Below are positions 7,569 to 14,155 of a stretch of 14,155 nt of DNA, one piece after another; within the stretch, counting starts at the first letter, position 1; each line of letters opens with the position of its first letter. The notes beneath the pieces were generated by a model. That model was given only the letters and a program-made list of their open reading frames with translations. It did not search any database and had not been told where the DNA came from. Source of the DNA: CAZVXI01 sp964631295 (GTDB lineage Bacteria; Planctomycetota; Phycisphaerae; Phycisphaerales; SM1A02); contig CAZVXI010000075.1 in the NCBI GenBank assembly GCA_964631295.1, positions 1 to 14,155 of the forward strand. Reading direction: 5' to 3'. Both the position numbers and the translations under genes were made by a program.

Positions 7569-8143
7569 GCGACCTCAAGTTCATTGGCGGCATCCGCGAG
7601 GATGCGCGCACACAGCGGCGTCGGCCTGCCTTCCATCGCAATGGAGTTGTGCAGCAGCGTTTGCGCGTAGTGCACGCTTTCGGGCGATTTGTGCAGCAGG
7701 AACACGTGCAGCGCCCACGGGCGGTTCGTGGCGTTGTCCGGCTGCGTGTGTTCGATGTGCCAATCGCGCAGCCGCGCACACCACGCAATGAGTTCTTCAT
7801 CGCACCGCATCCGGGCGACACGCCAGAGCGCATGTAAGCCGCTGAGTTCTGATTCAGTCCACACTTCGATCGCGCGGAACAAGCCCTGATCGAATATCGG
7901 CGTCGGGCAGCCGCGCGACAACAAGCGGTCGATATCGGCTTTCGGATCGACGGCGATCTGCCAGACCAGTTCTTCGGAATCTGGCGAGGCGGGCGGGCGA
8001 GTCACTCGTGGCTCTCCGTTGGTTATCTCGTGCAGGCACTGTTCCGTTTCGGTGTATGGCGTAAATGGATCGTTCAAGATCGGGTCTGACAGCCGACGCA
8101 GATGCGTTATCCACTCACCCAGATTGACATCGCTCGCGTTCAT
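7553..8143 (-). CDS. hypothetical protein, 196 residues
   Basis: No family recognised. The product has a normal protein composition, with seven Trp, several Cys (36, 79, 114, 122, 178) and many His, no signal peptide and no membrane helix, so it is probably a soluble, mostly helical cytoplasmic protein. The other frames in this stretch give Arg-rich or Ala-rich sequences typical of shadows, which supports this one. The ATG at 8143 lacks a clear ribosome site. The last 16 bases overlap the end of the convergent redox gene, and it diverges from the zinc-ribbon gene 85 bases away. It could equally be a lineage-specific protein with no functional tie to either neighbour. Confidence 0.7.
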   Translation of the reverse strand: MNASDVNLGEWITHLRRLSDPILNDPFTPYTETEQCLHEITNGEPRVTRPPASPDSEELVWQIAVDPKADIDRLLSRGCPTPIFDQGLFRAIEVWTESELSGLHALWRVARMRCDEELIAWCARLRDWHIEHTQPDNATNRPWALHVFLLHKSPESVHYAQTLLHNSIAMEGRPTPLCARILADAANELEVAHSKK

Positions 8144-8190
8144 GTGTGCACGATTTGTCCACGGGACCTGCCAACTCGTGAGGCAAAGTG

Positions 8191-8220
8191 TTGATCGGGT
8201 TGCATCGATGATGCTACGCT
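8191..8220 (+). promoter_or_regulatory. possible promoter of the zinc-ribbon gene
   Basis: TTGATC (8191-8196) and TACGCT (8215-8220, within GCTACGCT) are spaced 18 bases apart, resembling a sigma-70 type -35/-10 pair. The expected start of transcription would be within a few bases of the ATG at 8229, so the mRNA may be almost leaderless. A small inverted repeat, GCATC (8202-8206) with GATGC (8210-8214), lies between the two boxes and could be an operator. Confidence 0.35.
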
Positions 8221-8228
8221 CGGGATGT

Positions 8229-8561
8229 ATGGTTCGTCACCAACCCGACACCATCGCTGCATCGCATCTCACGCCGCGCTGCGTGTCGTGCGGGTACTTC
8301 GGGCCCGGCCTCCTGCCGCGGCAGCCGCGCTGTCCCTGCTGCGATTGTGATCTGACCGAGCGCCCGCCGCGATCGTATGCACAGATGGAGGGATTCGTGC
8401 CCGTCGCAGAGGATCGGATGGACCGGCCCGTTCATTGGCGCGAGATCGCCGAACAGCAACAACTCGCTTCTCTCCAGCGGTGGCTGACGGCAGCATTCTT
8501 CGCGGTACTCTTTCTCGTGGCGATGCTGTTCGTGCTTGTGCTGGTTGTGACAGCCGACTGA
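8229..8561 (+). CDS. small zinc-ribbon protein with C-terminal membrane anchor
   Basis: Unrecognised 110-residue protein. The N-terminal third holds a zinc-ribbon-like arrangement: Cys18-x2-Cys21 and Cys35-x2-Cys38, with further Cys at 37 and 40. A short acidic/polar middle follows, then one strong hydrophobic helix (about 88-107) three residues from the C-terminus. The layout is that of a tail-anchored cytoplasmic protein with a metal-binding head. The frame is open upstream to 8019, but that part overlaps the divergent gene and has no family look, so the ATG at 8229 is preferred; GGGA (8222-8225) is a weak ribosome site. It precedes the dipeptidase by 95 bases on the same strand. Confidence 0.7.
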   Translation: MVRHQPDTIAASHLTPRCVSCGYFGPGLLPRQPRCPCCDCDLTERPPRSYAQMEGFVPVAEDRMDRPVHWREIAEQQQLASLQRWLTAAFFAVLFLVAMLFVLVLVVTAD

Positions 8562-8656
8562 TCTGCCGCGCCATCGCGCCTGCGTGACGTGGGCATTTGC
8601 CGTATGCTTATGGCTGCAATCCGGCGTCTCGCATCCCCAACCAGGAAGTTGACCGT

Positions 8657-10051
8657 ATGACCACCGCCACTGTTGATTCCGTTGTGACCCGCATCGACGA
8701 CACTCTGCCGCAGTCCATCGAACGTTTGCAGGATCTGCTGCGCATCCCGAGTATCTCGACTGATCCCGCGTACAAACAGGATACGCGCAAGGCCGCAGAG
8801 TGGGTCAGCAACGAGCTTGCGACGATGGGCTTCGACAGTTCCGTGCGCGATACTCCGGGCCATCCGATGGTTGTTGCGCACCATGAAGGCCCGGGTGGCG
8901 ATGCACCGCATGTGCTCTACTACGGCCACTACGATGTGCAGCCACCCGACCCGCTTGAACTGTGGGATTCGCCCCCGTTCGAACCTGCGATTGTCGATGG
9001 CCCGCACGGCAAGCGCATCGTGGCGCGCGGAGCAGTCGATGACAAAGGCCAGCTGATGACTTTCGTCGAAGCGTTCCGGGCGTGGATCGACGAGACCGGG
9101 TCGCTGCCGATCAAAGTGACGGTGATGCTCGAGGGAGAGGAGGAATCCGGCTCGCCGAGTCTTAACCCGTTCCTCGAAGCGAACCGGGACGAGTTGCAGG
9201 CTGATGTCTGCATTGTGTGCGACACCGGGATGTGGGACATCAACTCACCTGCCATCACGTACACGCTGCGCGGGCTGTTGTATCTGCAAGTCACGCTGCG
9301 CGGCCCGACGCGCGACCTGCATTCTGGAGCATACGGCGGGGCTGTGGTCAATCCTGTCAACCTTCTCAGCCGCATCATCGGTGAGTTGCACAACGACAAG
9401 GGACAGGTACAGATTCCCGGATTCTACGATGATGTCGTCTTTCTCACCCAGGAAGAGCGCGGCAACCTCGAAGCGCTCGGCTTTGATGCCAGGGCATTTC
9501 TCGAAGAGGTTGGCATGAAACATGAGCGAGGCGAGGAGGGCTGGTCCACGCTTGAGCGGCTCTGGGCCCGGCCGACGTGTGATGTCAACGGCTTCTGGGG
9601 AGGCTACATCGGCGAGGGTGCAAAGACCGTCATCGCCAGCGAAGCGCATGCGAAGATCAGTTGCCGGCTTGTTGCGAATCAGCAGCCGGACAAAATCCTC
9701 GCAGGGCTCAAAGAGTTTTTCGCGCAACGCGTCCCTGATGACTGCGAGATCAGGATCGACTGGTCTGAGGGCAGCCCGGCGATTCGTGTGCCCACTGATT
9801 CGCCGTACCTCGAATCGGCGCTTGCCGGGCTGGAACAAACCTACGACGCGAAGGCGCGGCTGATCGGTTCGGGTGGGTCGATTCCGGTCGTCGGTTCGAT
9901 TCGAAGTATTCTCGGCTATGACTCGCTGCTTGTCGGCTTCGGGCTCGATGATGACCGCATGCACTCACCCAACGAGAAGTTCGAGCTGCGCTGCTACGAG
10001 ATGGGCATCAAGTCGCACGCGAACATCATCGCGCAGCTCGCGGGAGTGTGA
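8657..10051 (+). CDS. M20 family metallopeptidase (dipeptidase-like)
   Basis: Probable cytosolic di-zinc peptidase of the M20 family (carnosinase/CNDP-like dipeptidase branch), cleaving dipeptides or similar amide substrates. The 464 residues fit the family. Metal and catalytic residues are in place: His91 and Asp93 in YYGHYDVQP, bridging Asp128 in GAVDDKGQ, Glu162 as likely general base and Glu163 as ligand in EGEEESGS, Asp189 in CDTGMW, and His436 in RMHSPNEKFEL. The lid/dimerisation domain has GPTRDLHSGAYGG (216-228) with His222, which usually completes the partner subunit's active site. No signal peptide is seen. The ATG at 8657 is chosen over the open frame to 8597 because AGGAAG (8643-8648) lies eight bases upstream. 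TATGCT at 8603-8608 is a possible -10 box. The next gene follows after 39 bases. Confidence 0.95.
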   Translation: MTTATVDSVVTRIDDTLPQSIERLQDLLRIPSISTDPAYKQDTRKAAEWVSNELATMGFDSSVRDTPGHPMVVAHHEGPGGDAPHVLYYGHYDVQPPDPLELWDSPPFEPAIVDGPHGKRIVARGAVDDKGQLMTFVEAFRAWIDETGSLPIKVTVMLEGEEESGSPSLNPFLEANRDELQADVCIVCDTGMWDINSPAITYTLRGLLYLQVTLRGPTRDLHSGAYGGAVVNPVNLLSRIIGELHNDKGQVQIPGFYDDVVFLTQEERGNLEALGFDARAFLEEVGMKHERGEEGWSTLERLWARPTCDVNGFWGGYIGEGAKTVIASEAHAKISCRLVANQQPDKILAGLKEFFAQRVPDDCEIRIDWSEGSPAIRVPTDSPYLESALAGLEQTYDAKARLIGSGGSIPVVGSIRSILGYDSLLVGFGLDDDRMHSPNEKFELRCYEMGIKSHANIIAQLAGV

Positions 10052-10090
10052 TTTCCAGCGTGCGCCCGCGCCGGCTGTGAATTCGCTAGC

Positions 10091-12100
10091 ATGTCGACCA
10101 TGATGAGACTGACAGCATCACAATCGACGCGCGGCAGCGCGACAAGCAGCCGGCTGATCGCGTTTATACTGCTTGCCTTGCTTGCGATTCCGGGTCTGGC
10201 CGTCGCGCAGGATGGTGCAGAGAATACGAGTACCGGCGCCGATAAAGAAGAAGTCGCCGTCTCGGAACTGTTTGCAAGCCCGCGCGCGACGCTTCAGACC
10301 TTCCTCGAAGCGATGTCGCAGACACCGCCTGATACGGGACTCGGGTCGGCATGCATGGACCTCTCCAGCGTACCGAGTGAGCAGGCGGCCGATCTTGCAA
10401 TATATCTTTATCGATGCATCAACCGTATCGAGTATATTGATCTCGATGACCCGATAATTCCTGATGCAACCGCACTGGCTCGTCGTGAAACTCCACTGAG
10501 TTCCTGGGCGTTCTTCCCGCGAGATGAATCTGCATCCTCAGCGAGTATTGCTGATCGTATCAACAGTCGGCGGGCTGGAACATCATCAGTCGCGACGGAT
10601 GTCCGGAAGCGCACGGTCATGCGTCTCGCGCCCGACGCGAAGATTGTGTTGCGTCGTCAGCCGAACGGCGAGTGGAAGTTCTCTCAGCAGACTGTCGCGG
10701 GCATCGAATCTTTCTGGGAACGCATCAAACAACTTCGACCGGTAGATGAGTTCATCGGGGAGGAGTATCGCACGATCTCTGAGCGCATCGAAGCGCTCTG
10801 GCCGGAGACATTGCGGGATGGCCGCTTCATCGGTGTGAAGTACTGGCAGTGGATCTCGCTGTTCGTGCTGATTTTCGTAGGGCTCGTCGTCGATCTCACA
10901 ACGCGCATCATCCTGATGATCGCATCAAAGCGCATCATTCAAAGGAAGGGCGGCGAGGCCAAACCCGAAACCATTAAACGCATGGTGCGGCCGTTCGGCC
11001 TCTCGCTCGCTGCGCTGCTCTGGCTCTGGGGAATTGGCATGCTCGGCCTGCCCGGCAACGCGCTTGCCGTGCTTGTGCCTGCGGTGAAGCTCTTTTTTAT
11101 GCTCGCGATGGTGTGGTCGGCGTTCCGCCTGACCGATCTCGCAGCGGAGTTCTTCGAATCCAAAGCTCAGCGGACACGCACGAAGTTCGATGATGTGTTA
11201 ATTCCGCTTGTGCGCAAGGCGCTCAAGGTATTCATCTTTGTCTTCGGGCTGATCTACATCGCAGGTGCGTTCGATATCCCGCTCGCGCCGCTGCTGACAG
11301 GACTCGGCATCGGTGGGGCCGGCTTCGCGTTTGCAGCAAAGGACACGCTTGAACATTTCTTCGGATCCGTCACTGTAATCGCGGATCGGCCGTTTGAAGT
11401 CGGCGACTGGGTTCAGATTGGTGATGTCGAGGGAACCGTTGAAGAACTCGGCTTCCGGTCAACACGCGTGCGCACATTCTACAACTCGCTTGTGACGGTC
11501 CCCAATGGGAACCTGGTGCGCGCGGTTGTCGACAACTTCGGCAAGCGAAAGTACCGGCGCTGGTCCACGCATCTGAATATTGCATATCACACCACGCCCG
11601 AGCAGATCGACGCATTCTGCGAGGGGATTCGCGAAATCATTCGCCTGCATCCGTATACACGCAAGGACTATTACCAGGTCTGGCTGCACAAGTTCGGGCC
11701 GCACTCGCTGGACATCCTGCTGTATGTCTTCTTCGAGGCGCCCGATTGGAACACGGAACTGCGCGAACGACACCGATTGTCGCTTGATGTCATTCGCCTC
11801 GCCGATCGGCTCGGTGTCGAGTTCGCATTCCCCACACAGACGCTTCATTTGCACCAGGCCGATCAGGATGCGAAGCACGAGCCGGCTGAAGCACCAGAGC
11901 AGGATGCCGAGCGCCGCGCAGAGATCATCGGCCGCCGTGCTGTGCGTGCCCTGACAGCCGATGCAGACTGGCGCTACGAAAAGCCCGGCCCACACATCAT
12001 CAAGTCGGCAGTGCATCCGGATGATGATGAAGATGCGCCGCCTCCCGCAGATGATGACACGCAGATCGAATCAAAGGTCGGCGGCGACGCTGGCGGGTGA
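10091..12100 (+). CDS. MscS-family mechanosensitive ion channel
   Basis: Inner-membrane channel that would open under membrane tension and release solutes on osmotic downshift. The 669-residue product has a signal peptide ending near AVA (37-39). An extracytoplasmic domain of about 210 residues follows, beginning SPRATLQTFLEAM (63-75), which resembles an NTF2-like or related module found ahead of channel domains. Membrane helices lie near 252-277, 300-320, 325-347 and 375-396. The pore helix is Gly/Ala-rich (GLGIGGAGFAFAAKDTLEHFFG, about 404-425), followed by the MscS beta domain (ADRPFEVGDWVQI, 431-443; VPNGNL, 470-475) and a C-terminal alpha/beta domain to about 590. An acidic tail ends the protein. 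ATGs at 10100 and 10103 are alternative starts. It is larger than E. coli MscS (286 residues) because of the N-terminal domain. The stop is three bases from the end of convergent gmhA. Confidence 0.95.
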   Translation: MSTMMRLTASQSTRGSATSSRLIAFILLALLAIPGLAVAQDGAENTSTGADKEEVAVSELFASPRATLQTFLEAMSQTPPDTGLGSACMDLSSVPSEQAADLAIYLYRCINRIEYIDLDDPIIPDATALARRETPLSSWAFFPRDESASSASIADRINSRRAGTSSVATDVRKRTVMRLAPDAKIVLRRQPNGEWKFSQQTVAGIESFWERIKQLRPVDEFIGEEYRTISERIEALWPETLRDGRFIGVKYWQWISLFVLIFVGLVVDLTTRIILMIASKRIIQRKGGEAKPETIKRMVRPFGLSLAALLWLWGIGMLGLPGNALAVLVPAVKLFFMLAMVWSAFRLTDLAAEFFESKAQRTRTKFDDVLIPLVRKALKVFIFVFGLIYIAGAFDIPLAPLLTGLGIGGAGFAFAAKDTLEHFFGSVTVIADRPFEVGDWVQIGDVEGTVEELGFRSTRVRTFYNSLVTVPNGNLVRAVVDNFGKRKYRRWSTHLNIAYHTTPEQIDAFCEGIREIIRLHPYTRKDYYQVWLHKFGPHSLDILLYVFFEAPDWNTELRERHRLSLDVIRLADRLGVEFAFPTQTLHLHQADQDAKHEPAEAPEQDAERRAEIIGRRAVRALTADADWRYEKPGPHIIKSAVHPDDDEDAPPPADDDTQIESKVGGDAGG

Positions 12101-12103
12101 TGT

Positions 12104-12670
12104 TCACCTGCCCGGCTCAAGCCCCTCGCAGAGCAAATGCATGATGACCTGGTGCGCTTCCTGAATGTGGGCCGAGTCATCAGTCGGGATGATCAGTGCA
12201 TGATCACAGAGAGACTTGCACATGCCGCCGTCTCGTCCGAGCAGGCCGATAGTCGTTGCGCCTCGATCGCGCGCTACGTTGAGCGCACTGACGATATTCG
12301 CGCTGTTGCCGCTCGTCGTGAATACCACAAGTGCATCGCGTTTCATGAGGAGAGCTTCGCATTGTCGGGCGAACACCTGTTCGAAGCCAAAGTCATTGGC
12401 GATGCACGTCAGTGCCGTTGCATCAGCATTCATGCACACCGCCCGATACGGACGGCGGTCAGATCGATATCGACCGATCAGCTCTTCCGAGAGATGCATG
12501 GCTTCCGCGGCCGATCCACCATTGCCGAGTGTGTAGATCGTTCCGCCGGCTGTCAGCACGCCACGCACCGATTCCATCGCCCGTACGATCGGTTCAGTGA
12601 GAGTGGTCACGTGTGCGACCGCCTCACGCGTTCCCTGCAACCTCGTTTCGATCAACTCATGCAATGACAT
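12104..12670 (-). CDS. gmhA: sedoheptulose-7-phosphate isomerase (phosphoheptose isomerase)
   Basis: Converts sedoheptulose-7-phosphate to D-glycero-D-manno-heptose-7-phosphate, the first step of ADP- or GDP-heptose synthesis for LPS core or other surface glycans. The 188 residues match the family. The SIS fold shows GNGGSAAEAMHLSEELIGRY (49-68), with His59 and Glu63 corresponding to E. coli His61 and catalytic Glu65. CIANDFGFEQVFARQ (89-103), the phosphate-binding TTSGNSANI (118-126) and HIQEAHQVIMH (168-178) with Gln170 and His178 complete the metal/catalytic site. The start at 12670 has GAGGT three bases upstream (12674-12678). It diverges from the porin (50 bases) and converges on the channel gene (3 bases). 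No gmhB or hldE is in the window. Confidence 0.95.
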   Translation of the reverse strand: MSLHELIETRLQGTREAVAHVTTLTEPIVRAMESVRGVLTAGGTIYTLGNGGSAAEAMHLSEELIGRYRSDRRPYRAVCMNADATALTCIANDFGFEQVFARQCEALLMKRDALVVFTTSGNSANIVSALNVARDRGATTIGLLGRDGGMCKSLCDHALIIPTDDSAHIQEAHQVIMHLLCEGLEPGR

Positions 12671-12698
12671 GCGACCTCACTGACTCGATGGCAGCGAT

Positions 12699-12704
12699 TA
12701 TAGT
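12699..12704 (+). promoter_or_regulatory. possible -10 element of the porin gene
   Basis: TATAGT, inside GATTATAGT, is a good -10 hexamer 16 bases before the chosen porin ATG at 12721. No good -35 box is seen at 16-18 bases upstream, where the sequence runs into the gmhA start region. It lies in the 50-base gap between the divergent gmhA and porin genes. Confidence 0.3.
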
Positions 12705-12720
12705 CTGCCGACGTACGCCC

Positions 12721-14025
12721 ATGCGATTGATAACACAATGCAGTGTGTTGGCGATGATTGCCGTCTTGTTCGCTCCGGCGGCCGGAATCGCCTGCGAGGA
12801 CGATGCGCAGAGTATGCAGCAGCGGCTCGTGAGCCTTGAAAAGCAGATTGATCGGCTTGATGATTCAAGGAGGGCATCATGGATCGCTGAGCAGCGAGCG
12901 CAGAAGGTGCGCGCGATCGCGCGAGAGGTACTTGCTGACGCCGGGATGCGCGCGAGCTTTGCCTCGCAGGCCGCCACGACCGGCTATCGCGGCGGGTTCT
13001 TCATTGAGGATCCGGACGGTCGCTTCCGGCTGCGTGTCAGCGGCTTTACACAGTTGCGCTACGTGTTCAACCATCAGGGGGGCTCACAGCCGAATGCCGA
13101 TGACTTTGGCTTCGATTTGCGGAGGGTCCGAATCAAGTTTGATGGCCACGTTGTCAACGAGCACATCGGCTACAAGATCGGCGGCTCATACGACCGAGGT
13201 GGCGTTGGCGGAATGGAACTCAGCGATGCATTCATCACGCTCGGCATGAGTGATGCCCTGGAGTTTCAGGTGGGGCGATTCCGCCCGGCACTTCTGCGTG
13301 AGGATGGTCACTCAGCCAAACGCCTTCCGATGATCGAACGTTCGCTCGTGCGGGCAGCATTTGCTGAGGATCGTCGCGCTGGTGCAGCGCTCAACTGGAC
13401 AGGTGACCGCTGGCGTGTATCTGTGGGTGCGTTTGATGACATGCCCGGCTTTGAGGATGCCAATGCCTGGCGTGCGCGCGGTCGCGTGGAGTTCCTTGCA
13501 CAGGGTGATTCTTGGCGCTCCCAGCGAGACGCCACGGGTTTTCGAGGAGAAGAAGATTCGCTCATGTTTGGCGGGGGCATCGGCTACGCGGACGGCCGAC
13601 TCCTCCCAGGTGCTGGGATGCCGGAATCGAACACGTTCACCTGGACGGCCGACGGCACATGGCAGAGCGACGGCTGGTCGGTCTTTGCCGCTGTTGTGGG
13701 AGCAGCAGTGCAGACGGATGGGATGCGCGATCAGCACCCGATTGGATGCGTCATTCAGGGAGGCGTGTTCATCTGCAAAGACACGCAACTACTCAGCAGA
13801 TTTCAATGGGGCGATGCTGACGATGGCAGCGCCGACCTGTCGATGCTGACGGTCGGGGTCACACACTTCATCTCGGGGCACAACTTGAAAGTCGGCTGCG
13901 ATGTCGGTTACGCCTTCAACCAGGTCGGCAGCTTCTGGTCGTCAGGCGGGGCGGCTGTACGCGCAGATGCGGTCGGCACAGATGGGCAGATCGTCGTACG
14001 CGGGCAACTGCAGATTGTGTATTAA
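12721..14025 (+). CDS. OprO/OprP-like (phosphate-selective porin family) outer-membrane porin
   Basis: Outer-membrane beta-barrel channel of 434 residues from the ATG at 12721. The frame is open to 12613, but that overlaps gmhA on the other strand, and only 12721 gives a signal peptide (MRLITQCSVLAMIAVLFAPA, then AGIA and a likely cleavage before Cys25 or nearby). Residues 30-80 form a charged helical segment with heptad-like spacing (MQQRLVSLEKQIDRLDD; REVLADAGMRA), typical of planctomycete-type porins with a periplasmic coiled coil. The barrel begins at GYRGGFFIEDPDGRFRLRVSG (88-108) and shows alternating aromatic/hydrophobic strands, with FDLRRVRIKFDGHV (131-144) characteristic of the family. 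It ends in QIVY, a terminal aromatic residue as expected for barrel assembly. Four Cys (25, 343, 352, 393) are unusual for a barrel. Substrate selectivity, phosphate or otherwise, cannot be read from sequence. Confidence 0.88.
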   Translation: MRLITQCSVLAMIAVLFAPAAGIACEDDAQSMQQRLVSLEKQIDRLDDSRRASWIAEQRAQKVRAIAREVLADAGMRASFASQAATTGYRGGFFIEDPDGRFRLRVSGFTQLRYVFNHQGGSQPNADDFGFDLRRVRIKFDGHVVNEHIGYKIGGSYDRGGVGGMELSDAFITLGMSDALEFQVGRFRPALLREDGHSAKRLPMIERSLVRAAFAEDRRAGAALNWTGDRWRVSVGAFDDMPGFEDANAWRARGRVEFLAQGDSWRSQRDATGFRGEEDSLMFGGGIGYADGRLLPGAGMPESNTFTWTADGTWQSDGWSVFAAVVGAAVQTDGMRDQHPIGCVIQGGVFICKDTQLLSRFQWGDADDGSADLSMLTVGVTHFISGHNLKVGCDVGYAFNQVGSFWSSGGAAVRADAVGTDGQIVVRGQLQIVY

Positions 14026-14047
14026 CTCGCCAACAGCCCGCAGACGC

Positions 14048-14073
14048 CGGTGTGACGGACGCACTCGGTGTGA
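14048..14073 (+). repeat. 8-base direct repeat downstream of the porin
   Basis: CGGTGTGA occurs at 14048-14055 and again at 14066-14073, 18 bases apart start to start. Direct repeats at this kind of spacing can be operator half-sites for the next gene; two copies alone are weak evidence. Confidence 0.25.
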
Positions 14074-14155
14074 TTGCATTGGTTTATTCCCACAAATATT
14101 GAAATTTGAGGAAATTCTGGCACTCTGCTGCAAATCCGAAAAATGGACAATTTGC
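14074..14155. other. AT-rich non-coding tail with inverted CAAAT/ATTTG repeats
   Basis: The base composition changes sharply to AT-rich here, unlike the rest of the window. CAAAT (14093-14097) pairs with ATTTG (14104-14108), and GCAAAT (14130-14135) pairs with ATTTGC (14150-14155). TGGCAC (14118-14123) followed by TGCA (14129-14132) resembles a sigma-54 promoter but is one base too tightly spaced. An ATG at 14143 could start a frame running off the end, with no ribosome site. The likeliest reading is the promoter region of a gene to the right. Confidence 0.4.

Noticed and set aside
9245..9964. Minus-strand open frame inside the M20 peptidase
   Set aside because: Antisense shadow of a conserved enzyme with all metal ligands intact.
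12613..12720. Upstream extension of the porin frame over the gmhA start
   Set aside because: It would bury the signal peptide inside the protein and overlap gmhA; the ATG at 12721 gives a proper secretion signal.

Overview
The window is GC-rich and densely packed, and comes from a Gram-negative-type bacterium. The lineage looks like Planctomycetota, possibly Phycisphaerae. I infer this from the porin with an N-terminal coiled coil in front of an OprO/OprP-like barrel, the gene mix and the composition; no rRNA or marker gene settles it. I see no tRNA, rRNA, CRISPR array, insertion sequence or phage gene.

Layout: (1) 98-3782, minus strand: a large secreted or membrane-anchored protein with a glutamine-amidotransferase-like region and two membrane helices, followed by an ABC-2-type ATPase. 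(2) 3911-4466, plus strand: a small membrane/coiled-coil protein, whose stop codon overlaps the first of two tiny open frames; the frames are chained by GTGA overlaps. (3) 4444-6212, minus strand: rmlA-rmlB, the first two steps from glucose-1-phosphate to dTDP-4-keto-6-deoxyglucose. (4) 6468-7568, plus strand: a MauE/DoxX-like membrane redox domain fused to a thioredoxin-like domain, convergent with an unrecognised 196-residue protein (7553-8143, minus). (5) 8229-12100, plus strand: a zinc-ribbon/tail-anchored small protein, an M20 dipeptidase and an MscS-family channel. (6) 12104-12670, minus strand: gmhA, sedoheptulose-7-phosphate isomerase. (7) 12721-14025, plus strand: the outer-membrane porin. 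(8) 14026-14155: a short non-coding tail that turns abruptly AT-rich, with repeats and a near-miss sigma-54 motif.

Most recognisable genes serve the cell envelope: nucleotide-sugar synthesis (rmlAB), heptose synthesis (gmhA), an outer-membrane porin, a mechanosensitive channel, a membrane thiol redox protein and an ABC system. They do not form one operon; strands alternate and three convergent pairs abut or overlap at their 3' ends with no room for a classical terminator. Most genes are ordinary housekeeping or envelope genes. The parts least explained by known families are the tiny coupled frames at 4291-4466, the MauE-thioredoxin fusion, the 862-residue ABC-linked protein and the AT-rich tail.
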